Positions 10,091 to 20,203 of a stretch of 64,000 nucleotides of DNA are shown one piece after another. The stretch covers positions 100,961,868 to 101,025,867 of the forward strand of contig NC_084797.1 of assembly GCF_963169125.1 (NCBI RefSeq). The letters run 5' to 3'. How positions within the stretch are numbered: the first letter of the stretch is position 1; every line of letters starts with the position of its first letter. A model generated the notes under the pieces. It had not been told where the DNA came from, ran no database searches, and saw only the letters and a program-made list of their open reading frames with translations. This DNA comes from Humulus lupulus (lineage: Eukaryota; Streptophyta; Magnoliopsida; Rosales; Cannabaceae). The translations under genes and the position numbers were made by a program.

Positions 10091-11720
10091 GGTTTACATC
10101 AAAATGCCAAAGAGTGTATAACTTGGGTTTAAAAGTACCTTTTTAAGATTTTACAAAGCCTATCATCAAGTACTCACAAAGAAATATGCAACTATACAAA
10201 TAATTTTTACAAACAGAGAAACTGGAGTGCGATTTTACCCGTTGGAAACCAGACCACAAAATTTTGGATGCATGCATTTTCACTTACACTCAACAACAAC
10301 AACACGCTTTCTAGCATAAACCCTAGCCACATGCATGAATGAAAATCATCACACCACAAAAAATCTCAACCTTAAGCATAAAATAATCTAAAAAACTATT
10401 GAAATACCCTATACAAACAGATCTACAAGAATCACCACGAAACATAAAGAACTCAACCATAGATTCTACATTTTGAAGCCCTAGCTTTGAGATGTGTTCC
10501 TTAGCTCTTCAAAACCTTCCCTTGGTGCTCTAAACTGTCAAAGTCGAGCCCCAAGTTCCACATGCAGATTTTTAAGAAAAGAATTAGGGTAGAAAACTTA
10601 GATGAGGAAGAAAACATGCAAACTACCAAGATTTCTTACCTTGCCTTCACTAGATCACCAAAATGCTAAATCCTTGAGGTACTACCCGTACAAGCCTCTC
10701 TTGAACCCTAGAACACATGATCAAAGTCATGCATGACTATTAGATCACATGCATCCGACATAAACCCTTACGTTTCCGGGTTTGAAAAGGAAGAGATGAG
10801 AAAACAAATATAGTAGGGTTCGATACTTACTCTTCCTTATTGTGCTCTTGATCTTCTCCCTCCTTCAATGGGAAATGAGAGCTCTTGGCTCATGGAGATA
10901 AAAATGGTAGTAATGGAGAGTAGAGGGACTAGGGTTTGGTTTTGGGGGAGAAAAAATAGAAGAGTGTATTTTTTTTTTCTTGAGAGAAAAGGAAATTTTT
11001 ATAAAAAAAATGGTTAGATGTGTAAGAGTGGAATGATTTGGGTTAAGCCAATGAGTGGGTAAGGCTCTTACTCTTCCTAGGGTAGGTGTCCTTGGCTCTT
11101 GAGAGCCCTAGGCATAGCCTTGCCCCCCCCCCCCCCCCTTTTCTCTCTCCTCCCTTAGAAAAGACTTTTATGCCCTTGCACCTTCATACCTCTCTCCTTA
11201 GACAGTCAAGTGCCTTTTGGTAATTTTACTTATCTAAAATTCCTTAAAATTTTACCCTATAGCTTTTAAATATCACCAAGATTAATTAATTAAATAAAAT
11301 GTGACCCAAAAATAAAATTTGTCACATATCACATAACTTTGGTAATTTTATCAAATTGGCCAAAATGCCCTTAGGGGCTCGAGCAAGAAATTCTCATTCT
11401 TAAGCCTGGTTGATTGGAATTCTAATCTCAATCAATATTTCTTAAACTTGTTGGCTCCATTATAAGGTCCCAGTCAATATTTTTATGCCATAATATTTCC
11501 TATTTCACTTAATCCGAGATTCTTCTCCCATTAGAGTTTACCCCTTGGTCCGAGACCAATCTTTCCTTGCATAAAGCTAGATCTTTTACCGGATCAGTAC
11601 AGCGACTATGAAATTCACTAAACATTGCAAATTCATATAATATCGTTTATCAATATAATATTTCACATAGTTCTTCACCGGCTCCAACCGGCTACTAACA
11701 GGTGTTAAACACATGGGATG

Positions 11721-13104
11721 TTTAGTGAATTCGAGTTATGCCCCTTGAGCGAGAGGTGTTGCTCAGATGGAAGCATGTGTTCAAAGAGAGAACGCCCTCT
11801 TACTCACCCAATGCTACCAGTAAGGGGATTTGAAATCAAGTGGGGGGAGATCTACGCAAACAGAGAGTTGGCGTGGCTGCCAAACGTGGCCTGATGACAG
11901 TGGAAAGCTGAGGATGCAAAGATTGATTTCTCCATCGACTCTATCATCTAAAAAACAACTTTCATGGGGTATTTGAATGAAAATGAGAAATCTCCAGCGG
12001 CTCAGCTCAGCCTCATGGTTGTTCCATTTGGTAACAGTTGTCAGGCAGTACACCCCAAGCAGTCGACCTTGGTACACTGGAGCCAAAATGCTGAAATCGA
12101 CAATTGCTTAGCGTTGCTCAACATTTTACTAGTTCGGAGAAGCTGAAAGCCAGTATACCCCAAGTACCAGCTAGTCATGTCCTATGGCTCACCCTCTTTT
12201 TCTCATAAAAATATAACAAGAGGTTAAGCCCTTATTCCCAAGCAAAGAACATTTTGGGTAGCAGAGCCAGAGTAAGCAAGAAAAGGACTGGTAGCAGAAA
12301 TTAACATGGGTGCACAACATAATCAGGATAAATGTATTTGTGTAAATAAAGATAATAACTGTGCAGAATCGCATAATCAATTGTTATTATTTTTTATCTA
12401 ATGAATGGATATTTTATAAAGTTGGTACTACCGATTAAGTATGTAATGATGAACATAAACGTGCATTGTGAAGTTAACCAAAAGCAACTATAAACCATGC
12501 GACAAAATGGGTTATTGTTTTACTTCTTTAATGATGTGAATAAATGTTTTGAGTATTACTTATTTTTCAGTTAATGACATACGACGTATACTAAGGGATA
12601 ATGGTCAAGGTTGGTATGAGCTCAGAACATGAAAAAGTGTAGATAGTTTTACAAAGACAAAGAGACTAAAAAAAATAAGGAAGAAACGAATGAGAAAAAA
12701 TAAAACCATTCAATCTGAGCAGACATTGAATTATCTTACGCCTTAGTGTTTTTCTTTAAAAAAAAAAAGAAAAGAAAGCAATTTTCCCGAGAAAACAAAT
12801 TTTTTGAGGACAATACGTAGCAAGATCAAGGAATGATGTGGTAGCGTTGAACATCAAGTTTGGCAAAATAACTTAACAACGTTTGTGATGATGTGGGGGT
12901 CGCAGAAATTGAGAAACAATCCTGCTCTCATATTCAGAAAGGGTGCGTTGTAGAGATTTGGAACCTAATTAGTACGCAAGCTAGCGATGCAGGATCTATG
13001 AAGACGCGAGCCAGTGACTTCGATAGAAAATCCTGCTCAGCCTACGGGAAGAGTACCATGGTCAATGCGCTTCACCTGGCAGCGCATTATCGGTATCTTA
13101 GTAC
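11721..13104. other. No gene recognised between the Del LTR and the MITE
   Basis: I see no long frame with a recognisable product. There is a purine-rich stretch (about 12620-12790) with A-runs. It may be the old target DNA of the gypsy element. Confidence 0.5.
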
Positions 13105-13313
13105 GAAAAAAAATCTGCTGTCCCCAATTTCCTATCCCTTCTATGTCCCACCAATTAGTTCAAGACACCTCATTTATTTATTTAATATATATTTAAATTA
13201 TTTATAACTTTCTCTTTTTCCAATTATATTAACACTATAAATAGATGATGTGTCTTACAATAATTTGTGGGACATGGAAGGGACAGGAAATTGCGGACAG
13301 CAGATTTTTTTCC
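13105..13313. mobile_element. MULE-type MITE, 10-bp target duplication ATCTTAGTAC
   Basis: A 209-bp block has terminal inverted repeats of about 70 bp; both ends, read inwards, contain AAAAAAATCTGCTGTCC. It is flanked by the perfect direct repeat ATCTTAGTAC at 13095-13104 and 13314-13323. A 9-11 bp duplication with long TIRs and no coding capacity fits a Mutator-like non-autonomous element. Confidence 0.9.
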
Positions 13314-13470
13314 ATCTTAGTACATTTGTAGCATTGTTTTAAAAAAATAATGCGTAGAGATTGAGTAGGAGTAATTACATGGCAAAGACTCCCACCAATG
13401 ATATTGTTCATGAGTATTGCCAAGGGCAAATGGTCTAAAATGCCTGTGTAGTCCTGTCGTAGCAGAATTT

Positions 13471-14161
13471 TGTTAGAAAAATCAGTAGTGAATAGTAATT
13501 TTTCTTTGTCCCACAATGTTTATGAATAAAAAATCTCATTAGTTAGATACTATAAATAGACCTTAATGGTCTTAGTTTCTTTTACACCAAAACATATTCT
13601 TATATATATTTTATCTTCCTTTGAAGATTAAAGATATATATAATTTCTCAATATTGTTTTTCTCTTTTACTCTTTATAGTTCTTAGATCTGTTCTAGTGT
13701 GATAGAGTTCGGGCATATTTGGTTCGGCAAAGTAATTGAGTTACTTGTCGTTCACCGTTGTACCCTAGGAGATAGACGTCGAAACCTCGTAGAGGCGGTG
13801 AATCTGTTTTAAGGAAACTGTGTGTTACACAGGCCTCGGCTTTTAATTTTGTTCTTTATAATTATTGTGTAAATTAATTATAATTGCTATTTATATTATA
13901 GTTATTTATATATTGTTATTTATAATTATAATATTATATTGTTATATATTTATTATAAGTTATTTATAATTATAATATTATATTGTTATATATATATTAT
14001 AAGTTATTTATAATTATAATATTGTTATATATATTATAAGTTATTTATATTGTATTATTTATAAATTATAATATTTATGTATCTTTAATTTAGTAGGTAT
14101 AAATATTGTATTTATCATATTGCGTTTATTCAAGTATTATATAAGTTATGTTTTTCCTACA
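13471..14161 (+). repeat. 5' LTR of the copia element
   Basis: 691 bp, nearly identical to 16455-17102. It is about 43 bp longer because one more unit of an AT-rich tandem repeat (ATTATAATATTATATTG-type, about 13860-14060) is present. Confidence 0.93.
13551..13560 (+). promoter_or_regulatory. TATA box of the 5' LTR
   Basis: TATAAATAGA, 80 bp into the LTR, at the expected boundary of U3 and R. The same motif is in the 3' LTR at 16535-16544. Confidence 0.65.
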
Positions 14162-14495
14162 ATCTTAAAACAGATTATTGTTTAAATATAATATTTGAAT
14201 ATATCTATTAGTGATATTCCTATATCTATATATTGAAAGATATTGTTATTGCGAAAAGTTCGTTTGAACTTAAATCTCACTAGAGAAGTTCTAGGAACTG
14301 AATATTTTCAAAGAAACTAGACTGCTGAGGCAGGGGCTAGACCCTTCTTCTAGTGTTCTTTGGAAATTATCTGGTAGAGATATTTGAGGCTGGATAAATT
14401 CTACGAGAGGCTAGACCACGAATGGTTGGGTTTTTTTACCCTTCCAGGCTAACCTAAGAATTTTCTTTAAGTTTGATCTAAAAAATCTATCAGCC

Positions 14496-14699
14496 ATGGT
14501 GTCTGAGATAAACCTAGTCAATTCCAACCCAATGGAGTGGTGGATTGATACTGGTGCCACTCGGCATGTATGCTCAAACAAGAGTCTGTTCAAATCTTTT
14601 GAACAGGTAGATAATGGCGAGAAGATTTTCATGGGAAATTCTGCCACATCTAAAATTGCGGGTCAAGGAAGTGTGATCCTAAAAATGACTTCTTGAAAG
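14496..14699 (+). pseudogene. Copia protease fragment
   Basis: WWIDTGATRHVC carries the aspartic protease active site in its copia form, followed by a flap-like IFMGNSATSKIAGQGSV segment. The frame stops with TGA just after KMTS, before the GAG-pre-integrase part. Full protease function is unlikely. No gag frame is readable between the 5' LTR and this point. Confidence 0.88.
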
Positions 14700-14750
14700 G
14701 AGCTGACTCTGAACAACGTACTGTACGTACCAGAGATCCGAAAAAACCTA

Positions 14751-15347
14751 GTGTCTGGTTCACTGTTGAACAAACACGGATTCCGAATTGTATTTGAGTC
14801 AGACAAAGTTGTTCTGTCCAAAAGTGGAATGTTTGTGGGAAGTGGTTATGTAACTGATGGGTTGTTTAAACTCAGTGTAATGGTTGTTAAACCAATTATC
14901 AATAAAGTTAATAACTCTTCTACTTACTTGCTTGAGTCTTCCAATGTTTGGCATGGTAGACTAGGACATGTTAATTATGATACTCTACGGAGATTAATTA
15001 ACTTGAATCACATACCAAAATTCCACATTGATTCAAATCATAAGTGTGAAACCTGTGTTGAGGCAAAACTAACAAGGTCTTCCTTCAAAATGATTGAAAG
15101 GAATAATGAACCCCTAAATTTAATCCATAGCGATGTATGTGATTTAAAATTTGTTCAAACAAGGGGAGGCAATAAGTATTTTATTACTTTTGTCGATGAT
15201 AGCACGAAATATTGCTATGTGTATTTGCTAAAAAGCAAAACCGAGGCTATAGAGAAATTTGTTCTCCATAAGACCGAAGTTGAGAATCAACTTAAATTTA
15301 TGTTAAAGAAACAGATAATGACTATGTCAATTTTTGTCTTTACGTAA
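14751..15347 (+). pseudogene. GAG-pre-integrase and truncated integrase (copia)
   Basis: WHGRLGHVNYDTL followed by HKCETCVEAK is the HHCC zinc-binding module. The integrase core starts with IHSDVCDL (first catalytic Asp) and FITFVDDSTKYCYVYLLKSK. The second Asp and the Glu are absent. The frame jumps near 15310 into DNA that, in another frame, encodes the end of RT. This is therefore a deletion junction. Confidence 0.9.
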
Positions 15348-15865
15348 ATGACATGCTCATTGTTGGAAGCTGTGATAAAATGATCAAATCTATCAAGAGT
15401 ATGTTGAACTAGAAATTTGACATGAAAGATTTAAAATCTATGAGTGGATATGTGTTCACACTCGGTGGTGCAGTTGTATCATGGAAATCTTCTAAACAAA
15501 CGGTAATAACTAGATCCACGATGGAATCTGAGTTTATTGCCTTAGACAAGTGTGGCGAAGAAGCTGAATGGCTTCGTCAATTTTTAGAAGATATTCCAAA
15601 ATGGCCTAAACCAGTGCCACCTATTGGCTTACATTGCGATAGTCAATCTGCAATTGGTAGGGCGCATAATAATATGTATAATGGTAAGTCTAGACACATA
15701 CGTCATAGACACAATACCATTAGACAACTACTCTCAACTGGAGTTATCTCTATTGACTATGTGAAGTCAAAGGATAATATTGCGGATCTGCTAACCAAAG
15801 GGTTAAATAGAGAGTTGGTTGAAAAATCATCGAGGGGAATGGGTCTAAAGCCCATGAATGAATAA
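15314..15865 (+). pseudogene. Copia RT remnant joined to RNase H
   Basis: 15314-15436 encodes the RT active-site strand as YVNDMLIVG (the first Asp of the YVDD box is changed to Asn), then a stop, then KFDMKDL. A second deletion joins this directly to RNase H at about 15437. The frame 15422-15865 (147 aa) covers most of RNase H with [31 protein letters not shown] and a [16 protein letters not shown] end. The three acidic catalytic positions of RNase H (E in MESEF, D in HCDSQ, D near KDNIAD) are present. Confidence 0.88.
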
Positions 15866-16445
15866 AGTCAATACAGTAGACACCCCACCTAGTTGACTGG
15901 AGATCCCAAGATCTAGGTTCAAAGGGACAACTAAAACTGTAAAGACTATGTTGGATCACTGTGGGGGTTATCCTCATTGTCCATTCCTATGATGAAACAG
16001 TGATAACCGTAAGGAAAAGGTTTAGCTATGCTTTTAATGATTTCTTATGCGTCGAAATGTCGAGCAGAGTAATACGGGTTACTCTTAATTAAGAAAATCA
16101 CCTATGTGAGAGAGAAGATGGGCCGCTTCTATAGGGATTGAATAAGGGCTCAATTCCTAGAATATCTCTTGCAGAACCAGGGAAATGTTCAGGGCCAAAA
16201 CGAACATAATATTGAGAACCAATATATGTCAGGATGATTCCTGTGTGTGGTATATGATCGTTTACACGAACGGCAGAACAGTTCAAAGACATCGCGTCTA
16301 CTGATCAGCCAGTAAAGTAAATATACTTACACAAGGGAAGGTTCAAAGGGTAACACCTACCTATCCTATGCAGGCTTCTACCGTTGAACTCTATCACCTA
16401 GGTCTAAACCATCTGATGGTTATTCTTGTGTCATTTTTCATTCAT

Positions 16446-16454
16446 GTGGGGGAT
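16446..16454 (+). other. Polypurine tract of the copia element
   Basis: GTGGGGGAT directly before the 3' LTR, the usual position of the plus-strand primer. Confidence 0.85.
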
Positions 16455-17102
16455 TGTTAGAAAAGTCAGTAGTGAATAGTAATTTTTCTTTGTCCCACAA
16501 TGTTTATGAATAAAAAATCTCATTAGTTAGATACTATAAATAGACCTTAATGGTCTTAGTTTCTTTTACACCAAAACATATTCTTATATATATTTTATCT
16601 TCCTTTGAAGATTAAAGATATATATAATTTCTCAATATTGTTTTTCTCTTTTTACTCTTTATAGTTCTTAGATCTGTTCTAGTGTGATAGAGTTCGGGCA
16701 TATTTGGTTCGGCGAAGTAATTGAGTTACTTGTCGTTCACAGTTGTATCCTGGGAGATAGACGTCGAAACCTCGTAGAGGCGGCGAATCTGTTTTAAGGA
16801 AACTGTGTGTTACACAGGCCTCGGCTTTTAATTTTGTTCTTTATAATTGTTGTGTAAATTAATTATAATTGCTATTTATATTATAGTTATTTATATATTG
16901 TTATTTATAATTATAATATTATATTGTTATATATATATTATAAGTTATTTATAATTAAAATATTGTTATATATATTATAAGTAATTTATATTGTATTATT
17001 TATAAATTATAATATTTATGTATCTTTAATTTAGTAGATATAAATATTGTATTTATCATATTGCGTTTATTCAAGTATTATATAAGTTATGTTTTTCCTA
17101 CA
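16455..17102 (+). repeat. 3' LTR of the copia element
   Basis: 648 bp with TG...CA ends. It is the partner of 13471-14161 with very few substitutions, which indicates a fairly recent insertion. Confidence 0.93.
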
Positions 17103-17339
17103 AATTTCATGTTGAAGGGGACTAAAAAAAATAAACTTAGGGGAAGAGAAGAACAACAACGTTGAGTAAAGAACACGAAGACAAACACAATGCAGTGGAA
17201 AGTAGATAATATAGTATATATGATAGTTTATCTAAAGCATAATCTAAAAGTAGAACATACAACTTCTGTTAAAAAAAAAACATTAGTGAAATGCTTATAA
17301 AAACTAGATTTGATACTAACTACCATCATCCCTTTGACC

Positions 17340-19657
17340 TATTGATGCATCTGGGGGAGGAACGTCGGTATAATCCTTGAGGGCAGCACTGATAATTGGA
17401 ATTGGATGCGGCTCAGCTCTCGTCTCTGCCATTTGGGCCCACCTCTTGTTCCAACGTCCACAGTTGAGCTTCCTAACGTTGGATCTGCAATATCCTTTGG
17501 TACAGATGACTCTGGTACATCAACGGCTCCACCTTGGCAGGGTGCACCATTTGCATCATATATGAATCCATGTGGGTCTCAAGTTTCCCCCAGCGTTTGA
17601 TTGTGCTTGTTTGGGTAATTAATCATAAGGGCACCCAATTTTTCTATATAAATGTCGGCGTTGTACTAACGAACAATCAAGCCATGGTCATCGTAGTACG
17701 TATGAAGTAGGTCTTATTTTTCTTTCAAACTCTGATTATCGCATTGAATCAGGAAATCCAAGTAGTACGCTACGCCAGTCCTGCCCAAAATGCCCATTTT
17801 TTGCTCCGTGCAATATCTATCAAAAATCTAAGTTTTTGTACAGACCAGACAGCTCATCTCAAGCTCCAACGCAGATTAATTTAAAAAAGAAATGACTTTA
17901 TTTTCTTTTTTTAAAAAAAAGATGAAAGGAAAAAAAACATGGTTATCAAAAACACATATACTTAATAACACTGACCTTCTCCAGATTCTGGACCCTTGAG
18001 TTGAGCTGAGTGATTTTGTTACTTATGCGAGATTACTTCGCTGCCTGGTGAGGACGGAGTTTCTCAACATCTTCACGAGCATTTTCCGAATTTGCCAAAG
18101 TTTCAGTTTAAAGCTTATCTATGCCTGAGATCGTAAGCTGGACTAACCTAGAATCTGATTGTAAGATTTCTACCTCATTTTCAAGCGTTGCTTTTGACAA
18201 TTGGAGACTTTCTAACAAATACTTGTTGTCATTGCAAGAATCACGAAGATTCTACACAATAACTTTGTGAGCTTCCTTTATCTTTTCAACTTCTGACTTA
18301 AACTTTTCATGCTCTGCAACAAGTTTGTCATATTTCCTTTGCCAGTCACCGTCAGATACCAACTTTGCTTCCAACTCATGGCATTTACTTTGCAATTAAG
18401 AATAGAGAGTCTGGGTCACTCCAAAAGCTTGTATTGATTCTTCAGCTCGCTTCAGTTTGTCCCGCATCTCGAATAAAGTCATCCTACTATTGATGCGGTC
18501 TAGCATGGTCCTCAGAGCCAATCTGTGCAGTGCAATATCCATTTCATAACAATCACGCAAAATAGACAGGTCACCCTCAACATGCGACATGTGCAACTCT
18601 TTATAAAATTTGGCCTGAACAATTAATAAAATTAGTATACTAAGTAGATCGTGACAGATTGCTCAATTCATCTAATCAATAATGAGCAATGAAAAATGAA
18701 CAAGGCTTTACCATAGTAAGGTGCGCTTCTAGTTGTTTAGTGACAAAAGAGGGAGATAGCGAAGTCCCTATGATACACGCATCAGGTACTTATCATATTA
18801 TTGTTGTTCCACTTGGTTGTCATAGCCAGCAAGGAGGAAAGTAGCATGGATATCAATAGTGTGAAGGAAACAAAGCCTTGGCATGTAACCCTTAGCTGGA
18901 CTCTTGAACAAACGCCAAATGGGAGTAGAATCATCCTTGTGGTCATGAATGATTTTGAGAAAACGGAGCTGGGATTCACACTACTTGGACCATGCAACGT
19001 TTGAAGGCCATAGAATTTGTGGAAAAAAATAAAGGTATAAAGAAAAGTGACAACAAAGCATGCATGTAACGAACAATAAAAAGGAATAACAACTAACCTT
19101 TCTGGGAAACCCGCGACAAAGAGAAGATGTCGCTAGGCACATATAGGGGGTACCAATCTCCCCCAACCACGAAAGGCAATTCATCCCAATGTTTGTTAGT
19201 CATGGAACGATCTTTGAACATAAAGTGTTTCCTCCTAGGAGTAAGGTATTAAGTGATGAATGAGCGATCATCCTGAGTACGATTATGCAGAGTGTGAGAG
19301 AAGCAGGAGAAAATGTCCTGAACAGAGATGGAGGTTTTATAAAGGGGACCGATCATAGCAGCACCACATACCAATTGAATGGTGTTGGGGAGGAATCAGG
19401 AATTGGACAAATTCTAGAAGTTTAGGCTCGATAACAATTTCTTCGGGGGCGCAAGTTTCTTCGAAGCACCATTTCTTGAGCTCATCCTCAGTTAAATGAC
19501 ATACAATAATATTAGAAGGGAGGGTGCACTTGCGTTCTAATTCGACGCATACTTCATCATATTTTTCTTTAAGGGTTTTGGGGCTCTTAGTAGGATTAAT
19601 GGCTGGAGATGGAGGCAATTTTTCAATTGATGTTTTGCTAGGGCTTTTCGAAGCCAT
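17340..19657 (-). pseudogene. Broken multi-exon gene resembling a Tat-element antisense gene
   Basis: Minus strand, starting at the ATG at 19657 (MASKSPSKTSIEKLPPSP). A proline- and serine-rich N-terminus is followed by an acidic segment. After a frameshift near 19340 comes PRRKHFMFKDRSMTNKHW and VGGDWYPLYVPSD, ending at a possible 5' splice site near 19098. Further left are a block ending HLTM before GTAAAG, and an exon starting after TTGTTCAG that encodes a long coiled coil (EGDLSILRDCYEMDIALHRL, about 18620-17980, two stops). A C-terminal part follows near 17780-17380. The order (globular N-terminus, linker, coiled coil with an intron before it) matches the antisense genes at 27129-29770 and 57655-59280, so I infer a captured or orphaned copy. 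Function unknown. Confidence 0.6.
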
Positions 19658-19931
19658 GATTGAACGACTGGTAGGAGGAAAGGAAGATTTGGAGGAGAAG
19701 AAATTTGGGAGCACAAAACCCTTGATTGAATCTGGGAAAGATGAAAGTAAGAGAAGAAAGTGATAGTTAGGATGTAATGATTCGAAAAAAATGAGAAAAC
19801 CCAAGAAAAAGGAAAGAAGATCAAAAGATGTGGTAGTTGTAAGAAAGAAAAAAATGTCCCGCAGGATTGACTCAAAATTTGAATGATGGGACTGACAATA
19901 AATGCTTGGAAGAAATTCAAGCATGTGTGTC

Positions 19932-19983
19932 TGTTGAACCTTGTTTTGGTCAACTGACACGGAGTCAAAAAGCTTGATGTGGA
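19932..19983 (-). repeat. Inverted copy of the Tat LTR terminus (52 bp)
   Basis: This is the reverse complement of 20105-20156, with 50 of 52 bases matching. It abuts the truncated direct LTR that begins at 19984. Together they form a palindrome with a 121-bp loop. Confidence 0.92.
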
Positions 19984-20156
19984 GAGATCTCACATCAATA
20001 ATAGCTTAAGTGGACGTAGGTCAATACCAGTTCTTGGGGCCGAACCACTATAATTTCTTGCGTCCTTTACTGTTTTTGCCATTATATTCATTCCAACACA
20101 TCTATCCACATCAAGCTTTTTGACTCCGTGTCAGTTGACCAAAACAAGGGTCAGCA
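19984..20156 (+). repeat. 5' LTR remnant of the Tat element
   Basis: The last 173 bp of the LTR, matching 31070-31243 closely from GAGATCTCA onward. The first 430 bp are missing and replaced by the inverted terminus at 19932-19983. Confidence 0.92.
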
Positions 20157-20159
20157 TTC

Positions 20160-20177
20160 TGGTGCTTTCATTGAGAG
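20160..20177 (+). other. Primer binding site of the Tat element
   Basis: TGGTGCTTTCATTGAGAG, three bases after the LTR end. This sequence is typical of Tat and Retand elements. Confidence 0.8.
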
Positions 20178-20203
20178 CTTGATACGAAATCGTTGAAATA
20201 GTA

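Larger units (their letters stand above)
1..11720 (-). mobile_element. Del/Tekay-type Ty3/gypsy chromovirus, decayed and nested
   Basis: Minus-strand LTR retrotransposon. The LTR at 8190-11720 is the 5' LTR in element orientation. Its PBS lies just inside at 8174-8187. Gag, protease, RT, RNase H, integrase and chromodomain follow leftwards, and the 3' LTR (1-1095) is cut by the window edge. The order protease-RT-RNase H-integrase is Ty3/gypsy, and the C-terminal chromodomain places it in the chromoviruses. Every coding part contains stops or frameshifts. A solo LTR (5515-6926) and a Cassandra element (7036-7777) sit in the gag region. The terminal bases CTACA present at 1091-1095 are missing after 11720, so the outer end of the 5' LTR is slightly damaged. 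Confidence 0.9.
8190..11720 (-). repeat. 5' LTR of the Del-type element
   Basis: About 3.5 kb. On the plus strand it starts TGTAACGACCC next to the PBS. Its last 1.1 kb repeats positions 1-1089. Its outer terminus lacks the CTACA seen in the other LTR and runs into TTTAGTGAATTCG. It contains a minisatellite (8803-8945), a degenerate longer repeat (about 9690-10090) and a 16-base C run (11123-11138). No coding capacity seen. Confidence 0.85.
13471..17102 (+). mobile_element. Internally deleted Ty1/copia element, target duplication AATTT
   Basis: LTRs at 13471-14161 and 16455-17102 (TGTTAG...CCTACA) enclose 2.3 kb of interior. They are flanked by the perfect duplication AATTT at 13466-13470 and 17103-17107. 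The interior keeps protease, the GAG-pre-integrase zinc finger with the start of integrase, a short piece of RT and the RNase H, in copia order. Most of gag, the integrase core and most of RT are deleted, so it cannot move without help. I could not find a standard primer site after the 5' LTR. Confidence 0.93.

Noticed and set aside
12893..13207. 104-codon plus-strand frame
   Set aside because: Runs into the left TIR of the MITE and shows no domain or homologous pattern.
19337..19993. 218-codon minus-strand frame starting at 19993
   Set aside because: Its first 110 codons cross the inverted LTR end and low-complexity DNA. The gene-like part starts at the ATG at 19657.
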